Below are positions 39,001-52,900 of a DNA stretch of 64,000 nucleotides, piece by piece. The notes under the pieces are model-generated. The model was not told the DNA's origin, ran no database searches, and was given only the letters and a program-made list of their open reading frames with translations. A program made the translations under genes and the position numbers. The stretch's first letter is position 1; every line of letters starts with the position of its first letter. This DNA comes from Pegea sp. RAD2-039 (lineage: Eukaryota > Chordata > Thaliacea > Salpida > Salpidae): NCBI GenBank assembly GCA_034620365.1, contig JAQGEQ010000363.1, positions 930,001 to 994,000 on the forward strand, given 5' to 3'.

Positions 39001-40974
39001 TACGAGAGATAAAATAAAATAAGAAAAACTGTAATATCCAAAATTGAAAAAGTTTGTTGTCTGCTCTCACTACCCAAGAATAGCTTTATGCGACCGGGTC
39101 ACACAAGGACAGCACATATTGTGGCTTGTTCTCTATTATTTGGGTGAGCAAAGTTCAGTTCTTTGCTCTTTAACTAGCAGATAGGAGTAAAAAGAAGTAT
39201 TTTGCGGAATCTTTCATTGATTTTAAAGAAAGAATTTTGTATTTTGAGAATTTTTAGTGGTTGCCTGAGTATGAAATTTTACAGTTAAGGCAGACAGTTA
39301 ATTACAGAGTCAAAAAGAGAAAGAAACTTTTTGTTTATCTTTCCGCTGAGTATTTCAAGTAGTTTGTATCTTTAAAAGAAACCTATATTAAATAAAACTG
39401 TCTTTTTACTATAAGGCAGTAAAACTTAATTTTTAACAGCAAGATTTTGTTTAAATATCTGCTAAAATAGTTTTATTTCGATAAAAAATATTAACCATAG
39501 ATATTTTAAACTTATTTTATTATTGCCGGACAATTTGTTGGCAATTAGTCTCTATCTTAAGCATATATGTGTTAGTATGTAAATGAGTCGGTATGTGTTA
39601 TAGAGAGTGCTATCATACAATGGTAGCAACAGGAAATTTCTCAAAGTTTTCATAATCATGCAATCTGCATTAGTAAGTTCCATGTTCCTGCTTTATGGTC
39701 ATTTTGTGGTTTTATGAGCGTGCTTGCAAAATATGTTTTTAATTTACAGCTTATTTGAATGAAAAATTGTTTGCTACTTTATGCTTGTGACTGCATAGAG
39801 CCAGTAAGAAATTTCAAATAATATTTTTTTCAAACTTAATGATAAAACTTAAATTTATAAGAAGTGATGATGACTAGAGATTGATGTGGCTGTGAATTTT
39901 AATTTAGATGAAAGTTAACTTGATATCTAAACTATTTTTAAAGACTAAGAGTTTCAAAAATTATTTGTAAGAATATAGACTAAAACCAATATGCCTGCGA
40001 GTAGCAAAACTCAGATAGAAATATATCAGATGTAGTATTCTATGATAAAACAATTTTGATGAATGTTTTTTAAGCTGTTTTTATCTAATTAGGTTTTGCT
40101 CTTAATGTCAGTTCTTTAACATAGATACATGTATCAAGCTGACTCTGAATTAAGATAATAAATAAACATACAAAATTTAATTTGCTCTCTCTTAAGTTTA
40201 TTTTTGTTTTTTTTTAAGATTTAGGCTTAAAAAAGTAACTTGGTTTAATTTTCAAGAAGTTTTAATTTTTTAGAACAAGAATTTAAAAAATGACTTCAAG
40301 ACCAATCTTAGTTTAGTGGTTACACGATTGCATTCTACTTGTATCGTTAAACCAGCCAATAACTTTTTTATTCAATATTTTACAGAAAAGTGAAATTAGT
40401 TTTCTGAAACTAGTATTGCTTGTTTTTAACTACTTCAAATTACCTGAATTTATTTCAAGTTCTTCATCAAAATTACAGGTTAAATTGGATTTAAGGTTTA
40501 AGATATATCAGATATTTAAGTTATTTTAAGTAAAAGTATATTTATCTTTTCGCCTGCTGTAATACTTTTACCAATTTTCAAGTTTATATAATTTCAGTTA
40601 TTATATTTGAATTTTACGTATAAACAGAATAATGTAATTAGTCAGCAAAAAAAGGTTTATACTTGTGTTGCTAAGAACGAAATAATAAATTTTAATTTTA
40701 ATTAAAGAATATTATAAGTAAAAAAATAGTATTGAAGCTTAATTCTTTTGTTATTCTTGGAAACTCTAGACATTTAATAAAAAGTATATCTAAAATTAGA
40801 GCCAAGATATCTAAATCTGTGTAATCACAAAACGTTATAATTATATGATTGACAAAATTGTTGCTAACTTTGCAATTGAAACTAATATCATAGTAGCTTC
40901 TGTATGCTTATAGACATTATAGTTGGGTTAGCTCCATAAATAATCAATTTTATAACTTATTTTATAACTAACAG
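33090..40974. other. gene-poor AT-rich tract upstream of the nuclear receptor
   Basis: About 7.9 kb without a supported gene or recognised transposon. It should include the promoter and any 5' non-coding exons of the nuclear receptor gene. A less AT-rich patch at 39060-39190 has no open frame or repeat match. A short tRNA-like stretch at 40310-40355 is discussed among the rejected items. Confidence 0.45.
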
Positions 40975-40988
40975 ATCACGTAGTAAAG

Positions 40989-43900
40989 ATGTTACGTTCT
41001 TATAATTCTGGACGTAAGCCACAATCCTCTTGTGAAGCAAGTAGAGATGGCTCTATTGTTACAATTGGTAAGTCAAAGTTTGTAATATAATCTTACTTTT
41101 TAAATCTGCATCAACTCAATTTAAAACTTTAAAATATTTGTCTTTAATTTAAAATTGATTTCATTCAGTCGTAGAAGAGATAAAGGAAATGGCCTGGTCC
41201 ACAGCTAGTTTTAAAGTCATCTAAAATCTTTTACTAAATTAGATTATTGTCCACTAATGTGGATCAATTCGAAAAAATATGTTTCATCTTTTAATAAAGT
41301 AAAGCGTTATGACTAAAGCATTTTATTTAGATATAATTTTGGTGATTTTTTGCTATTCCCAATTCAAATACTTTGAAAGTGTTTAAAAGACTTTTTTGAG
41401 TTATCCTCCTAAAACAAGTTCCCTGATTTTTATTGAATATAATATTCCCGAAAGACAAGCTAATTGTTCTAATTAGCAGCAAGACCAAAAACCAATTAGC
41501 AAAATGACAAAACTCCTTAAATAAAAGCTGACAAAATCTCCACAAAAATGTTCTCTTTAATTCTGTTTTGAGCTTTTTTACCGGAATACTTGAAAAGAAT
41601 TTCTGAATCTTATAATAAATTATTTGGAGTCTTTCCAGATAACTTACTCTCATGTCACTCCAGCTTCACTAAGAGCTTTTTTAATATCTACAACTACAAC
41701 AATTGACTTCATTTTTCATCAATTATTTTTAACTTTTTAGGTGTTTCTGCACCTTCTTCATACGAAGCAAACTCATCTTCATATTCAAAGCATGGAGATA
41801 TAATTGGATTTAAATCTCGAAATTTAACTGATTCGTCTTCATCAACTGATTGGAGCTCTCAAGATGGTCAACTTTCATTAGCATCATCCAAAGATCAAAG
41901 CTTTATGGTTAAAGGTCTTTAAACTTTGCAATTAATAACGTATTTTATCTTCTAATTATTTTCTAACTGTCTTAGCTAATGGAATATCTACTATTGAGCT
42001 GTTGGAAATGGAATGTAAAGTCTGTGGAGACAGGGCTTCAGGTGTTCATTATGGAGTATATTCTTGTGAGGGTTGTAAGGTGAGAGTTTATTTAATACAC
42101 TCAAATGTTTTGTTACACTACAATAAAACTGATTTGTTTTTTAAGCAGCGCATTTTCTTAATTATTCGATTTCAGTTTCTACTGTTAGTTAAAACAAACT
42201 TTGAAATGGTGAACTTTTGTATTCTATATTTTGATTGTGGTAATACTAAATGCTAAATATGACTAAAATCTGTTGATGAATAACCTAAAGCCCTAGTTTC
42301 GATTTGTTATTTAGGCTGTTTAAGCTCTTTTAATAAGATTATGGATAAGATATTTGTTATTAAATATTGATTTTAAAAATAATCGCTAAAAATAAGTTTA
42401 CAATAAACTTTAGTCCTTGATACTTAACGTCAAATTTGTAATTACTTTAAAGTTTTTTTATTTAACTTATTTCAAAACAAGTTTTTTGGAACTAATCACT
42501 TTTACATAGCAAACAAACTGCTATACAAGTCAGACTAACAAGGGTTCGTATTTAACAAACAAAATTGTTTGAATTTTAATCTGCTATTCGATGACTGATG
42601 AACTAGCTAACTTCAACTTTTGTTTGCTATGATTGAATTAAGGGATTTTTCTATGTTATTAAGCGGTTACTCTCGAATCTAATAAGGAGTTGTAGTCTTA
42701 GAAATAACTTAAACAAATTAGCTAAAGTAAATCCTGCACACCATGACTGGATTTAAATGCAAAAGTATCTTTAAAGTTTTTGTATCAGTTTAAAACTGTG
42801 GAAAAACTGTTATTAGGCTAGTAAGCTTTGTTTTAATCATTTTAAGGCCACATTCTTAGATAAATATATTTAGATTTAAGTGAATAGATCCCTACAATAA
42901 ACGTAAATAAGACTTACCTCTAACAAATACTTAAAGCAAACAGAAAAACAAACTGGTTTTTTAATTACAAAAATCCCTTGGCTAAATATTGTGGTTTTTA
43001 ATATTCAGATTCTGTTTCAATTCAAGCGATAAGCCTTTTAAAATGATAATATTCAGAGTTATTTCAATAAAAAAAATTGATCCTTGAATTCGTTCTTATT
43101 TGTTTATTAGTCCTTATTCCTCTTAAAAAGTTTACTGCTCATTGAAACAGTTTATATGGTTCATTGTGCCTGTTGTAATGAAGTAGTTTAAACATTGACT
43201 AGCTGTAAAAACTAAGTCAATTACTTTAGATAGTCACTGCGTCATCCTATTAAAAATACAAATACAAGGTTTGGGATATTAAAAATAACCTTTTTCTTAG
43301 ATTAATTAAAACGCTTTGTATATAAATTATAGGTCATTATACTTGGTTTTAACGATGATAGAAAATGTTGGTTTATGACAGCGTGCAAACTGTGATTAGT
43401 TAAAAATGACATTTCAAATTTTCTAATATTTTGAAGCTGATAAAGTTTTTTAAAAATGTCAGAAAAGAAAACTTAGAGTAATCTTTTCTTTTTAATTTAA
43501 CTAATTTACTTCTATTTATCAAAATTTTTTCAAAATATTTTTTAAAATACGTAGAAAAATTTATTAAACTAATCAAAATCTGTTCTGAGAAAAATTTTAG
43601 CATAATTACAACAAAGTTGATTAATATTGAAGAAAATATGTTTGAAAATTAAACAAAGATTTACCTTAAAAAAGTATAAATTTAATGTTATTAACTTTTG
43701 CTTTTTATCTGTCTTCTTATATAATAGTAAAAACTCGATTTTCATTACATTTAACTCAAACGTTTTCCTTTTAGGGATTTTTCAGGAGAACTATTCACAA
43801 ACAAATAAGTTACAGGACGTGTTTAGATGGAAATTGTGACATTACTAAGTTAAATCGAAACAAATGTCAGGCCTGCCGTATTCGAAAGTGTATGGAGGTG

Positions 43901-46900
43901 GGAATGTCAAAAGACGGTGTGTCCACCATTTTGTTTTTTTGTCAAGCCGCATAGTTTAAAACAGTTAGAATTAAGCTGGTTATTAAAATAAACAAACTTT
44001 ATTTTTTACACTACAAAACGTCAAAAGGTATTTTTATACTTGACTTTTACTGAACTCACACAGATAGCTAAATCTGCCCAGAGGCTTTTTTCAAATAAAA
44101 ACACAATTTGTAAGACGACATAAAAAAACAAAATGGTTATCTTTTGCAACTTATAATTTGTTATTATAAATCTTTAATAAAGTGTTTAGCTCGGTGTAAG
44201 ATTTGTTTTAATGAAGCCAAAAAATTGTTGTTGTTACAGAGATTAAAACAATAAAGAGTTTTTAAGAACTTAATAATTGTTTCTCAAGTTTTAAAACTAT
44301 TGTAAAAATCAAGATATAACTGTCAGGGTTGATTAAGTTTATATTAAGTTATATCGCTTGCTATCTAAAATAAAGTATAAAGTTTGTTGTCACTCTATGC
44401 TTGTTAAAGTCATTCATCTGTTATTGTTTGTTTTATCATGAACAATTTTCCGTTTATTATTATGACTTTGCAAACAACTTAAATTTTCGAGAACTTCAAA
44501 CTTATTTTATCTATACATTATTGAATTTCTTCCTTCTTCAATTAATCATTGGTTCCTAATAATTATTGACAGCCAGAAACAAACTTCATGCCCTGCTGGT
44601 TTTACATAGCAACGACTCGATTTGATAAGCTTATCAGAGAATGGTTAACCACAAGCTTTCATAAATGAAAAACACTTTAAATAGGTTACCAGGCTACAAG
44701 AAAAACTGAAATCAAATCACATATCGCAGCACTTGTGTTTAAACATTTACTGCTGTCCAGATTTGTCATAGTTGATGCTTGAAATACACTCTTAAGTCTT
44801 ACAAGTCTTGAAGATTTTGTTTAAATTTATAAACTTGACTCTTTAGTCTGTAAAAAATCTAAAGCTAACTTTGCTAAGTTGCTTAAGAGTTTGCTATTTA
44901 TAGGAAACAGGTTACAGCTCTTAAATTTCATTTTTTATTTATGCTTTTTTTTAAAGAATCAAGTTTCAATTGATCTTTTAAATTCAAAGCCAAGCATCTC
45001 AGCTAGCCAATAGTATACAGTGATTAATCATTTCAAGAAGCCATGATTGCATAAACTCTGAAAATTAAACTTAATTAAAATGCTAATCAAGTTGCTAACC
45101 ATAAAAACATTTTTTCTGGTATTATTCTCAACATAATTCCTACTTCAAACTATTTTCAAAAGATTTTTTGCAAAATAGTTTATTAAAGTTTTACAAAAGA
45201 CATGATTTGTATGTTTTGCAGCCGTTAAATATGGAAGAATTCCAAAAACTCAAAAAGCCAGATTAATTGCTGAAAGATTGGCGATGAAAATGAGGTTTGA
45301 AAAACTTGTTTGCATACTTTGACGCTTAACAAAAAAATCTTTGTTTCACCATAAGTTATCGGAATTTTTATCAAATTATCTTTTAGATTGACTAATCTGA
45401 TAAAAATTTTATGATAGTATTTTTAATTTTTTACTTATTAAATTTCTAGTTTTATCATCATTTGCTCAAATGGTTTCAAACTAATCATCAAATAAACTAT
45501 TAACTTAAAGCAAACAGTATATAATCAAGCACTGAAATAGTTTCTTAAAATGCCTGTGTAAAACAACGCCTTGTAAATATATATTGATATAAAATTAATT
45601 GTATTAAATCGAAACTAAAGTTTTAATTTTGTAACTCCAACTATATATTTATTCAGGTGACTTGATAACCTAAATAAGTTAATATCATATGTATCGTTTA
45701 TTTAGATTTTATTCAAAACTTTTTATTTCAAATTAAACAAATAATAAAAAAATGTAAACATGAATTTCTTGATTTACTTTCATAGATTAAATCAGCATGA
45801 ACGTACCTACCTCCAGACAGAAGAAATATCAACTGGGTTTCCACAAGAATATAACGAAAATGAAAAAACCTCCACTTCAAATCAAATAACATCAAATTCA
45901 TCTGTAGAGATGGATATGTATTCAACAAGCGTTGATACATCCAACTGGCGCTGGCCCAATCATCTAAACGCAGACGGTGTCCACCCCTTATCTCAAATGC
46001 GAAAGATGGTTGATGAAAATTATGAACCACGAAATTTGTCCAATTCTACAGATGAAACAGCGCCCAAAGAAGCCTTTGCTGGCTGGAAAAATAGTGATAC
46101 AGAAAAGCGACTAGATAGCAGACAAAGCCAATTGGCTACAGATGAAGAACCGTTATGCTTGACAAAATATTCCAACGTTCCATCATCACATGTTCCTGAA
46201 AGCTTGAAGTCTTCGGATTTAATCAGCTTTCAACCTTACAGAAGAAATGAAGGCTCTAGTAGTGATAAAGAAGCTAGAAATCATGATCAAATCTTCTCTA
46301 CTGACTCAGTAAATAGAAATGATCTCAAGCAATCTAGGCAATGCTTCCAGCCGTGGCTTCCTGGTACTGCCCCCATCTCTAGATCTTCCCGTACCTCTAT
46401 TTCTTATTCTTCAAATCTTTTACACCGATTTCGAAACGTTAACTCAATTTTTGGCAACAAGCGTTCAAAAAATCAAGTCTTTCTTCAACACATGCCTGCT
46501 TTTCCAGTTCATCATTTATCACCTTACTCTGCAAGCACAGATTATTCTAACCATTCATCTCAATCTTCATCAACGCCATCTGATCCCATCAAAGAATCAG
46601 AAGATACTGAGCCTACCCCAACTATTGATTCTATTCAACATCGACCCAAGTCATCATCTTCTTATGACAGCGGATGTCCTGATGCTGTTAATGGCAACGA
46701 CGGGTCAATGACGTCAAAAAGAAAGATCAGCGGTGATGCAGAACAGCCTGAGGATCTTTCAGTTTCTTCTGAGCAAAGTCTGCTTCAATCAAAGAAGAGA
46801 ATGACGGTAAGTCAATTGCTAATATCTGCAGATAACGTTTTGTAAATATTTTCATAACTTAATTTGAAGTTTGTCATTTTAGCTCTTTGATAGTCTTGCC

Positions 46901-49900
46901 TACGATGAAATGAATAATGACTCGTTGAATATCTTTTAACTGATGTTTTAAGCCATTCAAAATAGGATAATTTGATTTTAATATCTGTAATCGATCTGTA
47001 AATTGTTTTTTAGGATTTTGAGACGTCTGTTTGCAGCGCACATTTAAAATCTATTCAAAGTAACTCAGCTTCTTTCACTCTAATCAATTTTTTCATCAAA
47101 GGCCTAGAAAAACAGGTTAGAACTTTTTGTCGTTTGTTTATTTTGCTAATGTGTTTCAATTATGGAATATAGTTGCTTATGTCAAAAGTATATATTGTTG
47201 TGGTAAAGTATGAAATTCTGGCTTTTATGTGAAACAAAACATTGTTAAAAATTGATATGTTTAATCTTTTTTTGTATTAGAAAGTCAATATAAGTTTTAT
47301 TATCAAACATACTATCAGTGAAACAAATGCAAATACTTTTTACAATGCTTGGCTCTAAAGGTCTTAAAAAATGTGATTACTACAACAATAGTGAAAAAGA
47401 TTTAAAATATTTTTTTAAACTCGCTTAAAGATGGAAACCTAGAAATTTACCAAATAGTTTAGAACTTATTCAGTTTAAATGTTATGTGAAAAAAAACATA
47501 TTTTTAACTTAAAGTTATAAAATTGTTATTGTGTCAGCTCTACCACACGAATAATAGCAGCTTTAAAAACAAATCTTTAATTTGTTGTTTACTACAAGCT
47601 TAGAAACACTTAAAATCGCATTTAATGTATTTATTTACGAAAACCTCTTTGCTTAATTAATTACCTAAAAGCAATACGAGCAAAAAGCATTTTTGGAGGA
47701 TTTGCTTAGGATTCTTTGTTGTGATATTTAATGTTTTAACTAGAAAACTGTGCAATGAAATTAGTCAAAACAAGATGAAGTGCTTGAGGTCTCTTACAAA
47801 ATACTCTCTAAATAAGATTAAATAAATTGTACCTACTTCAAATATGACCTACATAATCGCATTTATTTTAAAGTAAGTAAACTAAATAGCGTTTTACCTA
47901 AAATTCACTTTACTTTGAAAGTTAACTTAATTATTAGCAAGCTATCTTTTAAAATTAAGTAAACCAATAAATTTAAAATGTTTAAAAGATTCAGCTGACT
48001 GTTGCTTCGTTGTTTTTGGCTTGAAGGTCAACAAGGCTTGTTATTTTTTTCTAATCACGTCACTTAAATTTCATAACAGCCACAAATAGATGTATTTTGA
48101 ATGCAAGATAGCAGAGGTGATCCATAGACTTGTCAATAAAGCAACAATTAACCAGTAGATAGATGAACAGTGGTGCGTGAAGCAGTAATTGAAATCATAA
48201 TATTTTATACAATAAGTTACAATTCAACTAAACCATAAAAACTAAGAGTTTAGATTTATTTTTCATACTCATGAAAATTATAATAATTTTTCATTTTGTT
48301 TCGTTTTCATGTTGAATTGTTTTTATTGTTTATTTTGTAATAAGTAGCTGGTTTGAAAAGCCACATATAAAACTATGAGGACAAGTCAAGATTGGACTAA
48401 TTGTTTGTAAAGCAGGTTATTCATGTTCTCTTTTTTAGCAATTACAAAGTCAAATACAAACGATAGCTAAAGAACGTCAGCTATAAATACAAACTAATAG
48501 ATGACAGTCAGCTGTATGTATGACAGCTATTATCTTATCAGTTAAACATTGAATGCTTATATGCATCATCTGTTGAAATTATAAGTAAATGTTTGTTTGT
48601 CTGGTTTGATGGAGTAACTTTATAGAAAGACATTTTCATTTAAGAAGATGATGTGCTTCAAAAGAATTCTAAGAAATTGACACCTAATTATCTTTTAGAA
48701 TTTCAAATTTTTACAAATTAAAACTTTTTCTATAATCAAATTAAAAAATTATAAAACTTCTATTTACACATTTAGCTATTTTGGTAAAATAGTTATAAAC
48801 GCAAGAGGAATGCCAAACGAAAAATGTATTAAAAACTAATGTCATCTAAAAACAACACCTCTAAAGATTTCTGGATTGATAAAAAACAACTAAAATCACA
48901 CTTAAAATGTCGTACAAACTCAAGTGATTGAATTAACGTGTACCAAAAGTGTGTTTCGCCAGAATTTTCAGCTTATACTGAACTGTCAAAACGGTGTCAC
49001 ATGAGTATATAGTAAATTACAAGAGTTTGTTGGTTCACCGCCATTATTTGATGAGTTAATCGAATTTCTTACTTATGTGCATCTCCTGGAAACAACTTTT
49101 TGACAAAGTCACAGAAACATGAACAAAGTATTTGAAAAAGATATGATGTTAAAAGTTGGCTTGCTCTGTTTTGTGATAAATTTAAGTCAAATGTACGAAC
49201 GAGCGTCAATTGTTTGACAGAAATATTGTTTGACGTTTTTATTTTCTAAGATCCCTGTCAAAAAGTTCTTTGGTTTGAATGTTCAAAGAAAAACTAATAA
49301 GTAGACTTCATGTTTTACTGAAATTTTTTTCAACCTTTAAATGAGTTGAAGGACTTTTGCTTTAAAATGTAGTTTGCTTGAAATTCTGAGAGAAATTATT
49401 TGCAAAATAAAAAGGTTTAAAAGTTGGAACTCAATTATTTTCTTTTAATAAAAATTGATAAAATATTTTATTAAATTAAAATTGGTTTTTTATTTATTCA
49501 ATGGTTTTAAGCAGTTTTCTATCAAATTTGTCATTTCAAATAATTTTTTTACATAATTAGCGATTATCAAAATCAATTTAGACAATTAATTTTACTTTAA
49601 AAAACTTTATAACAAATGAGATTTAGTCTTTAAAACTTATCCCTTTCTATATTTGTAATTAAATTAAATTCTATCTTTTTTAAGCTTTTCTTTCTTTTTT
49701 ATATCTTAAGAATATATTGTATTCAGATTTTTAGAAATGTGTAACAAAAAAAACAAGATCTACAAAAGCTTTACAGTGATGTATTTCAGCGTATACTTTT
49801 ATGATTTGAAAAATTCAGCAAATTTAAATTTTTGAAAATTGTTGAAGGCTGATATTGAAGTAAAAACTCAAATTTAAAACCCGCAAAAAATAATCAAAAA

Positions 49901-52900
49901 ACAGTTTTACTAAACTTAGAAATTATAGTTTGAAAAAAGGTTTAACAAATTGCAAATGTAAAAATAAGAGAAATGAAAAAATAAGCCCAAATAGTTTCTG
50001 GAAGTACCAAATAAAAAAGAAACAAAAAGAAGAAACCACAGTAGAGAAAACTAGTTTGTATGCTCATCATTCGACAGAACTATTTGCAGAGTATTGCTCA
50101 AAGTATTCAAGCCAAAGTACTCTTTAGTGAAAGAAATGAGAAAGAAATAGAAGATATATAAAAGAGGAAAAACAAAGCTGGGAGCAGCAATCTTGTTCCA
50201 CTACGACGGAGCAAGCAAAAAGCAGGTCATATGTTTAATTCTTACACAAGAGCAATAGTGCTCTACCCTTTGTGCCTAATAGAAAAATTCAATTTGAAAT
50301 TGAGTTGCGAATATGAGATTGAATTTCAGTTTTGAAGCTAGAAAAAGCTTCTTGGTGTTTGCAAGCTCATTTTGGCTTGTTATTTCCATTTAACCTCTGG
50401 CTGTTATAGAGCGCTGATTTCAGTCCTATAGATTTTAATATTATGCAGTTTTCAGTTACACCAGCGCCGATCTATCGATTTTACTTAATGTTGAAATACA
50501 GATTGATTAGATTTAGGTTTGTTTCACTATATTAACATCTAACTACAACAAACATTTAATAATTGAATCATTATTTAGACATTTCTAGGCTTTTGTAATA
50601 GAAACAAGTTAAAATGTATTTATAAACCTCTAAAAATATGTTGTTATGATAGTTCTAAAGACCTAAAGTTTTAAATAAATTATCATGCCAGATTTATAAT
50701 CTTAATAAATCTACTTTTAAAAGTTCAATTAAACAAGTGTTTTTTACAACTATGAAAAGCTTGGTTGATATAGTTTTATTTCCAGTTAATCATAAAATAA
50801 TACCTTTACTAGAAATACATACTTTGGAAATTGATTTGCAAACAAATTCTTTTAATTACTAGCAAAATTAAAGTAAGATAGATTAGAATTACAACGTTTA
50901 CTTTTGTAATGCCTTCAACATTAAACTCATTATTAATGGTCAATGTTAGCAGTTGGTGAGGAAATAACTACTTAGTACTTTCAGATGTAATAGAATGCCA
51001 AATTATATACTGAGCAGAATTTGCTGATTTATTGCCTATTTAGCTGTTTTGTAAACCTGTACCTGTTTAACGTACTGTGAAAGTAATTTTTGCTCAAATT
51101 TTATAAAAAGAATTGAATTATTGATCAAAGTACAAAATGTAATTTCAGTTTGTGTAAGTTTGTGTAGTTTCATCATCACTCAAGTTTTATTTGATGTTTT
51201 ACTTTTTTGAAAGATATTTGATAATTCGAAAACCATTATAATTTTAATATTGATTTATAATTCGAATTTTGTAAACTATTTATAAATAGGCCGATAAACC
51301 TTTATTGAGTTTATTCAGCAACTGCAGAAGCTAATACAAAAATAAAACAGTAGCATAAATGTAATCAAATGATCGAACTTTATTTAATCAATTATAATAA
51401 GGCAGTCCAATTTAATCTGATATATATTCAAACTGTAATGAAACTATAAGTCAATATATTTGATAATACTTAAATTAATTTTAATTAAGAAATTCTTTTA
51501 AATGCCTCTATAATGTTTCGTGATATTTTGTCATGAAAGGCAAATTTTGTATGGATTTTTTTTTGATATGTCAATTCAAATTATGACATTAGTTATACCA
51601 CCAATTAATTTCGGTGACATAGTGTTCTTAGATGATCGCAATTGTAGCTTTTATGTAAAACTTTTTAATACTTGATAATCAAATAAAATGACGATTTTTT
51701 CTAACACATTTAGAAATTTATTTTTTTAAGTATACGATGATAAGAATCAAATTAAAATGTTAGTATTAAATACAAATTTAACTTTTGCATAAGATATGTT
51801 TTAAACAACTTTCCAAATAAAATCACTTAAGATAGTGAATATTTCTAACCAAAACTGAACAAGTGTAGTTAAATTAAGTTTTAAAATCTAACTGGTTTTA
51901 TTTAAACAATTTTTCGCATTGGTCTTTAGTTGATTCTTTAGGAAGTCAAAATGTAATTTAGAACAATTAAACCATTGAAAAAAGTGGAACTTGAAACTAT
52001 TAAATAGTCTTCTACACTCTTTGTTTTAGTGCAGTCCTAGTTTTTGTTTGTCTTTTGAATGATGGTGTAATAATAATGTTTTCAATTATAATATTAATGA
52101 GTTTTTAGCATAATTAACAGAGATAATAGATGTTCTTAGTTTAAACTTTCACATTTAAATTTGGGATTTATATCGCGAAAGAACTTTTAAGTTAAAAATG
52201 GTTGCAAAGACAAGTGTTGAGTTGTGTTTATAGTGTGAACATTTTAAATAAAAATGTTTAATTTTATAATACATGTCGATGTGTTTGAGATCACCTGTTT
52301 CAAAACATTTAAAATACGACATTAAAAGCATAATGTTCCAATAGAAACCAGACAATCTTGAATATTTTTTACTAGCTATTTTTATTTGGTCTCTTTGGTA
52401 CTCACGTAAAATAAAAACAGATTTTTAAACTTTTTACAATTAAAGTATGATATACGATTAAACTTATCTTTCAAAAATTAATAGTTTTTTAACCATTCAG
52501 TTCGATTCTTTAATATTTAGTTCTATTTTAAGCAGTTTTGATAAAAACCTATCATAAACTGACTAATGAATAGTACTACTAGTAAGAAAGTTCATATTTG
52601 TTAGATCGTTTTCTCTATCTAAATCAGAATAAGGATGTTTATATACTTTTGGTTTTTGTAATTTAGCAGTTAATGGTAAAAATTTTAACAAAATTGAACA
52701 CAAATTTTTACAAAAAAATAAAAATTGTTTTTAGATAAAAAGGCAAAAAACTTTGAAAATATTTGTAGTTCTATGAAATGGTATTTAATTACACAAAAAT
52801 TCTGATATTATTCTCAAAACTACTTAAAAAGTAATTTACAGTCTTCTTGTAGGTAGAATTAGGCACAATAATTTGCTTGTTTTAAAAATTATTTGTAGTT

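Noticed and set aside
40310-40355. tRNA-like A box (TAGTTTAGTGGTTA) as a tRNA or SINE head
   Set aside because: No matching B box and no SINE body follow; most likely chance or a very short relic.
42080-42256. Continuation of the first zinc-finger frame past 42079
   Set aside because: It reads into intron sequence after a GTGAGA donor; the true second finger starts at 43775 and matches the family.
45728-46030. Minus-strand 100-codon frame and the other long frame at 46319-46711
   Set aside because: Both are alternative-frame readings across the nuclear receptor hinge exon, which is in phase with its neighbours and matches the family before and after.
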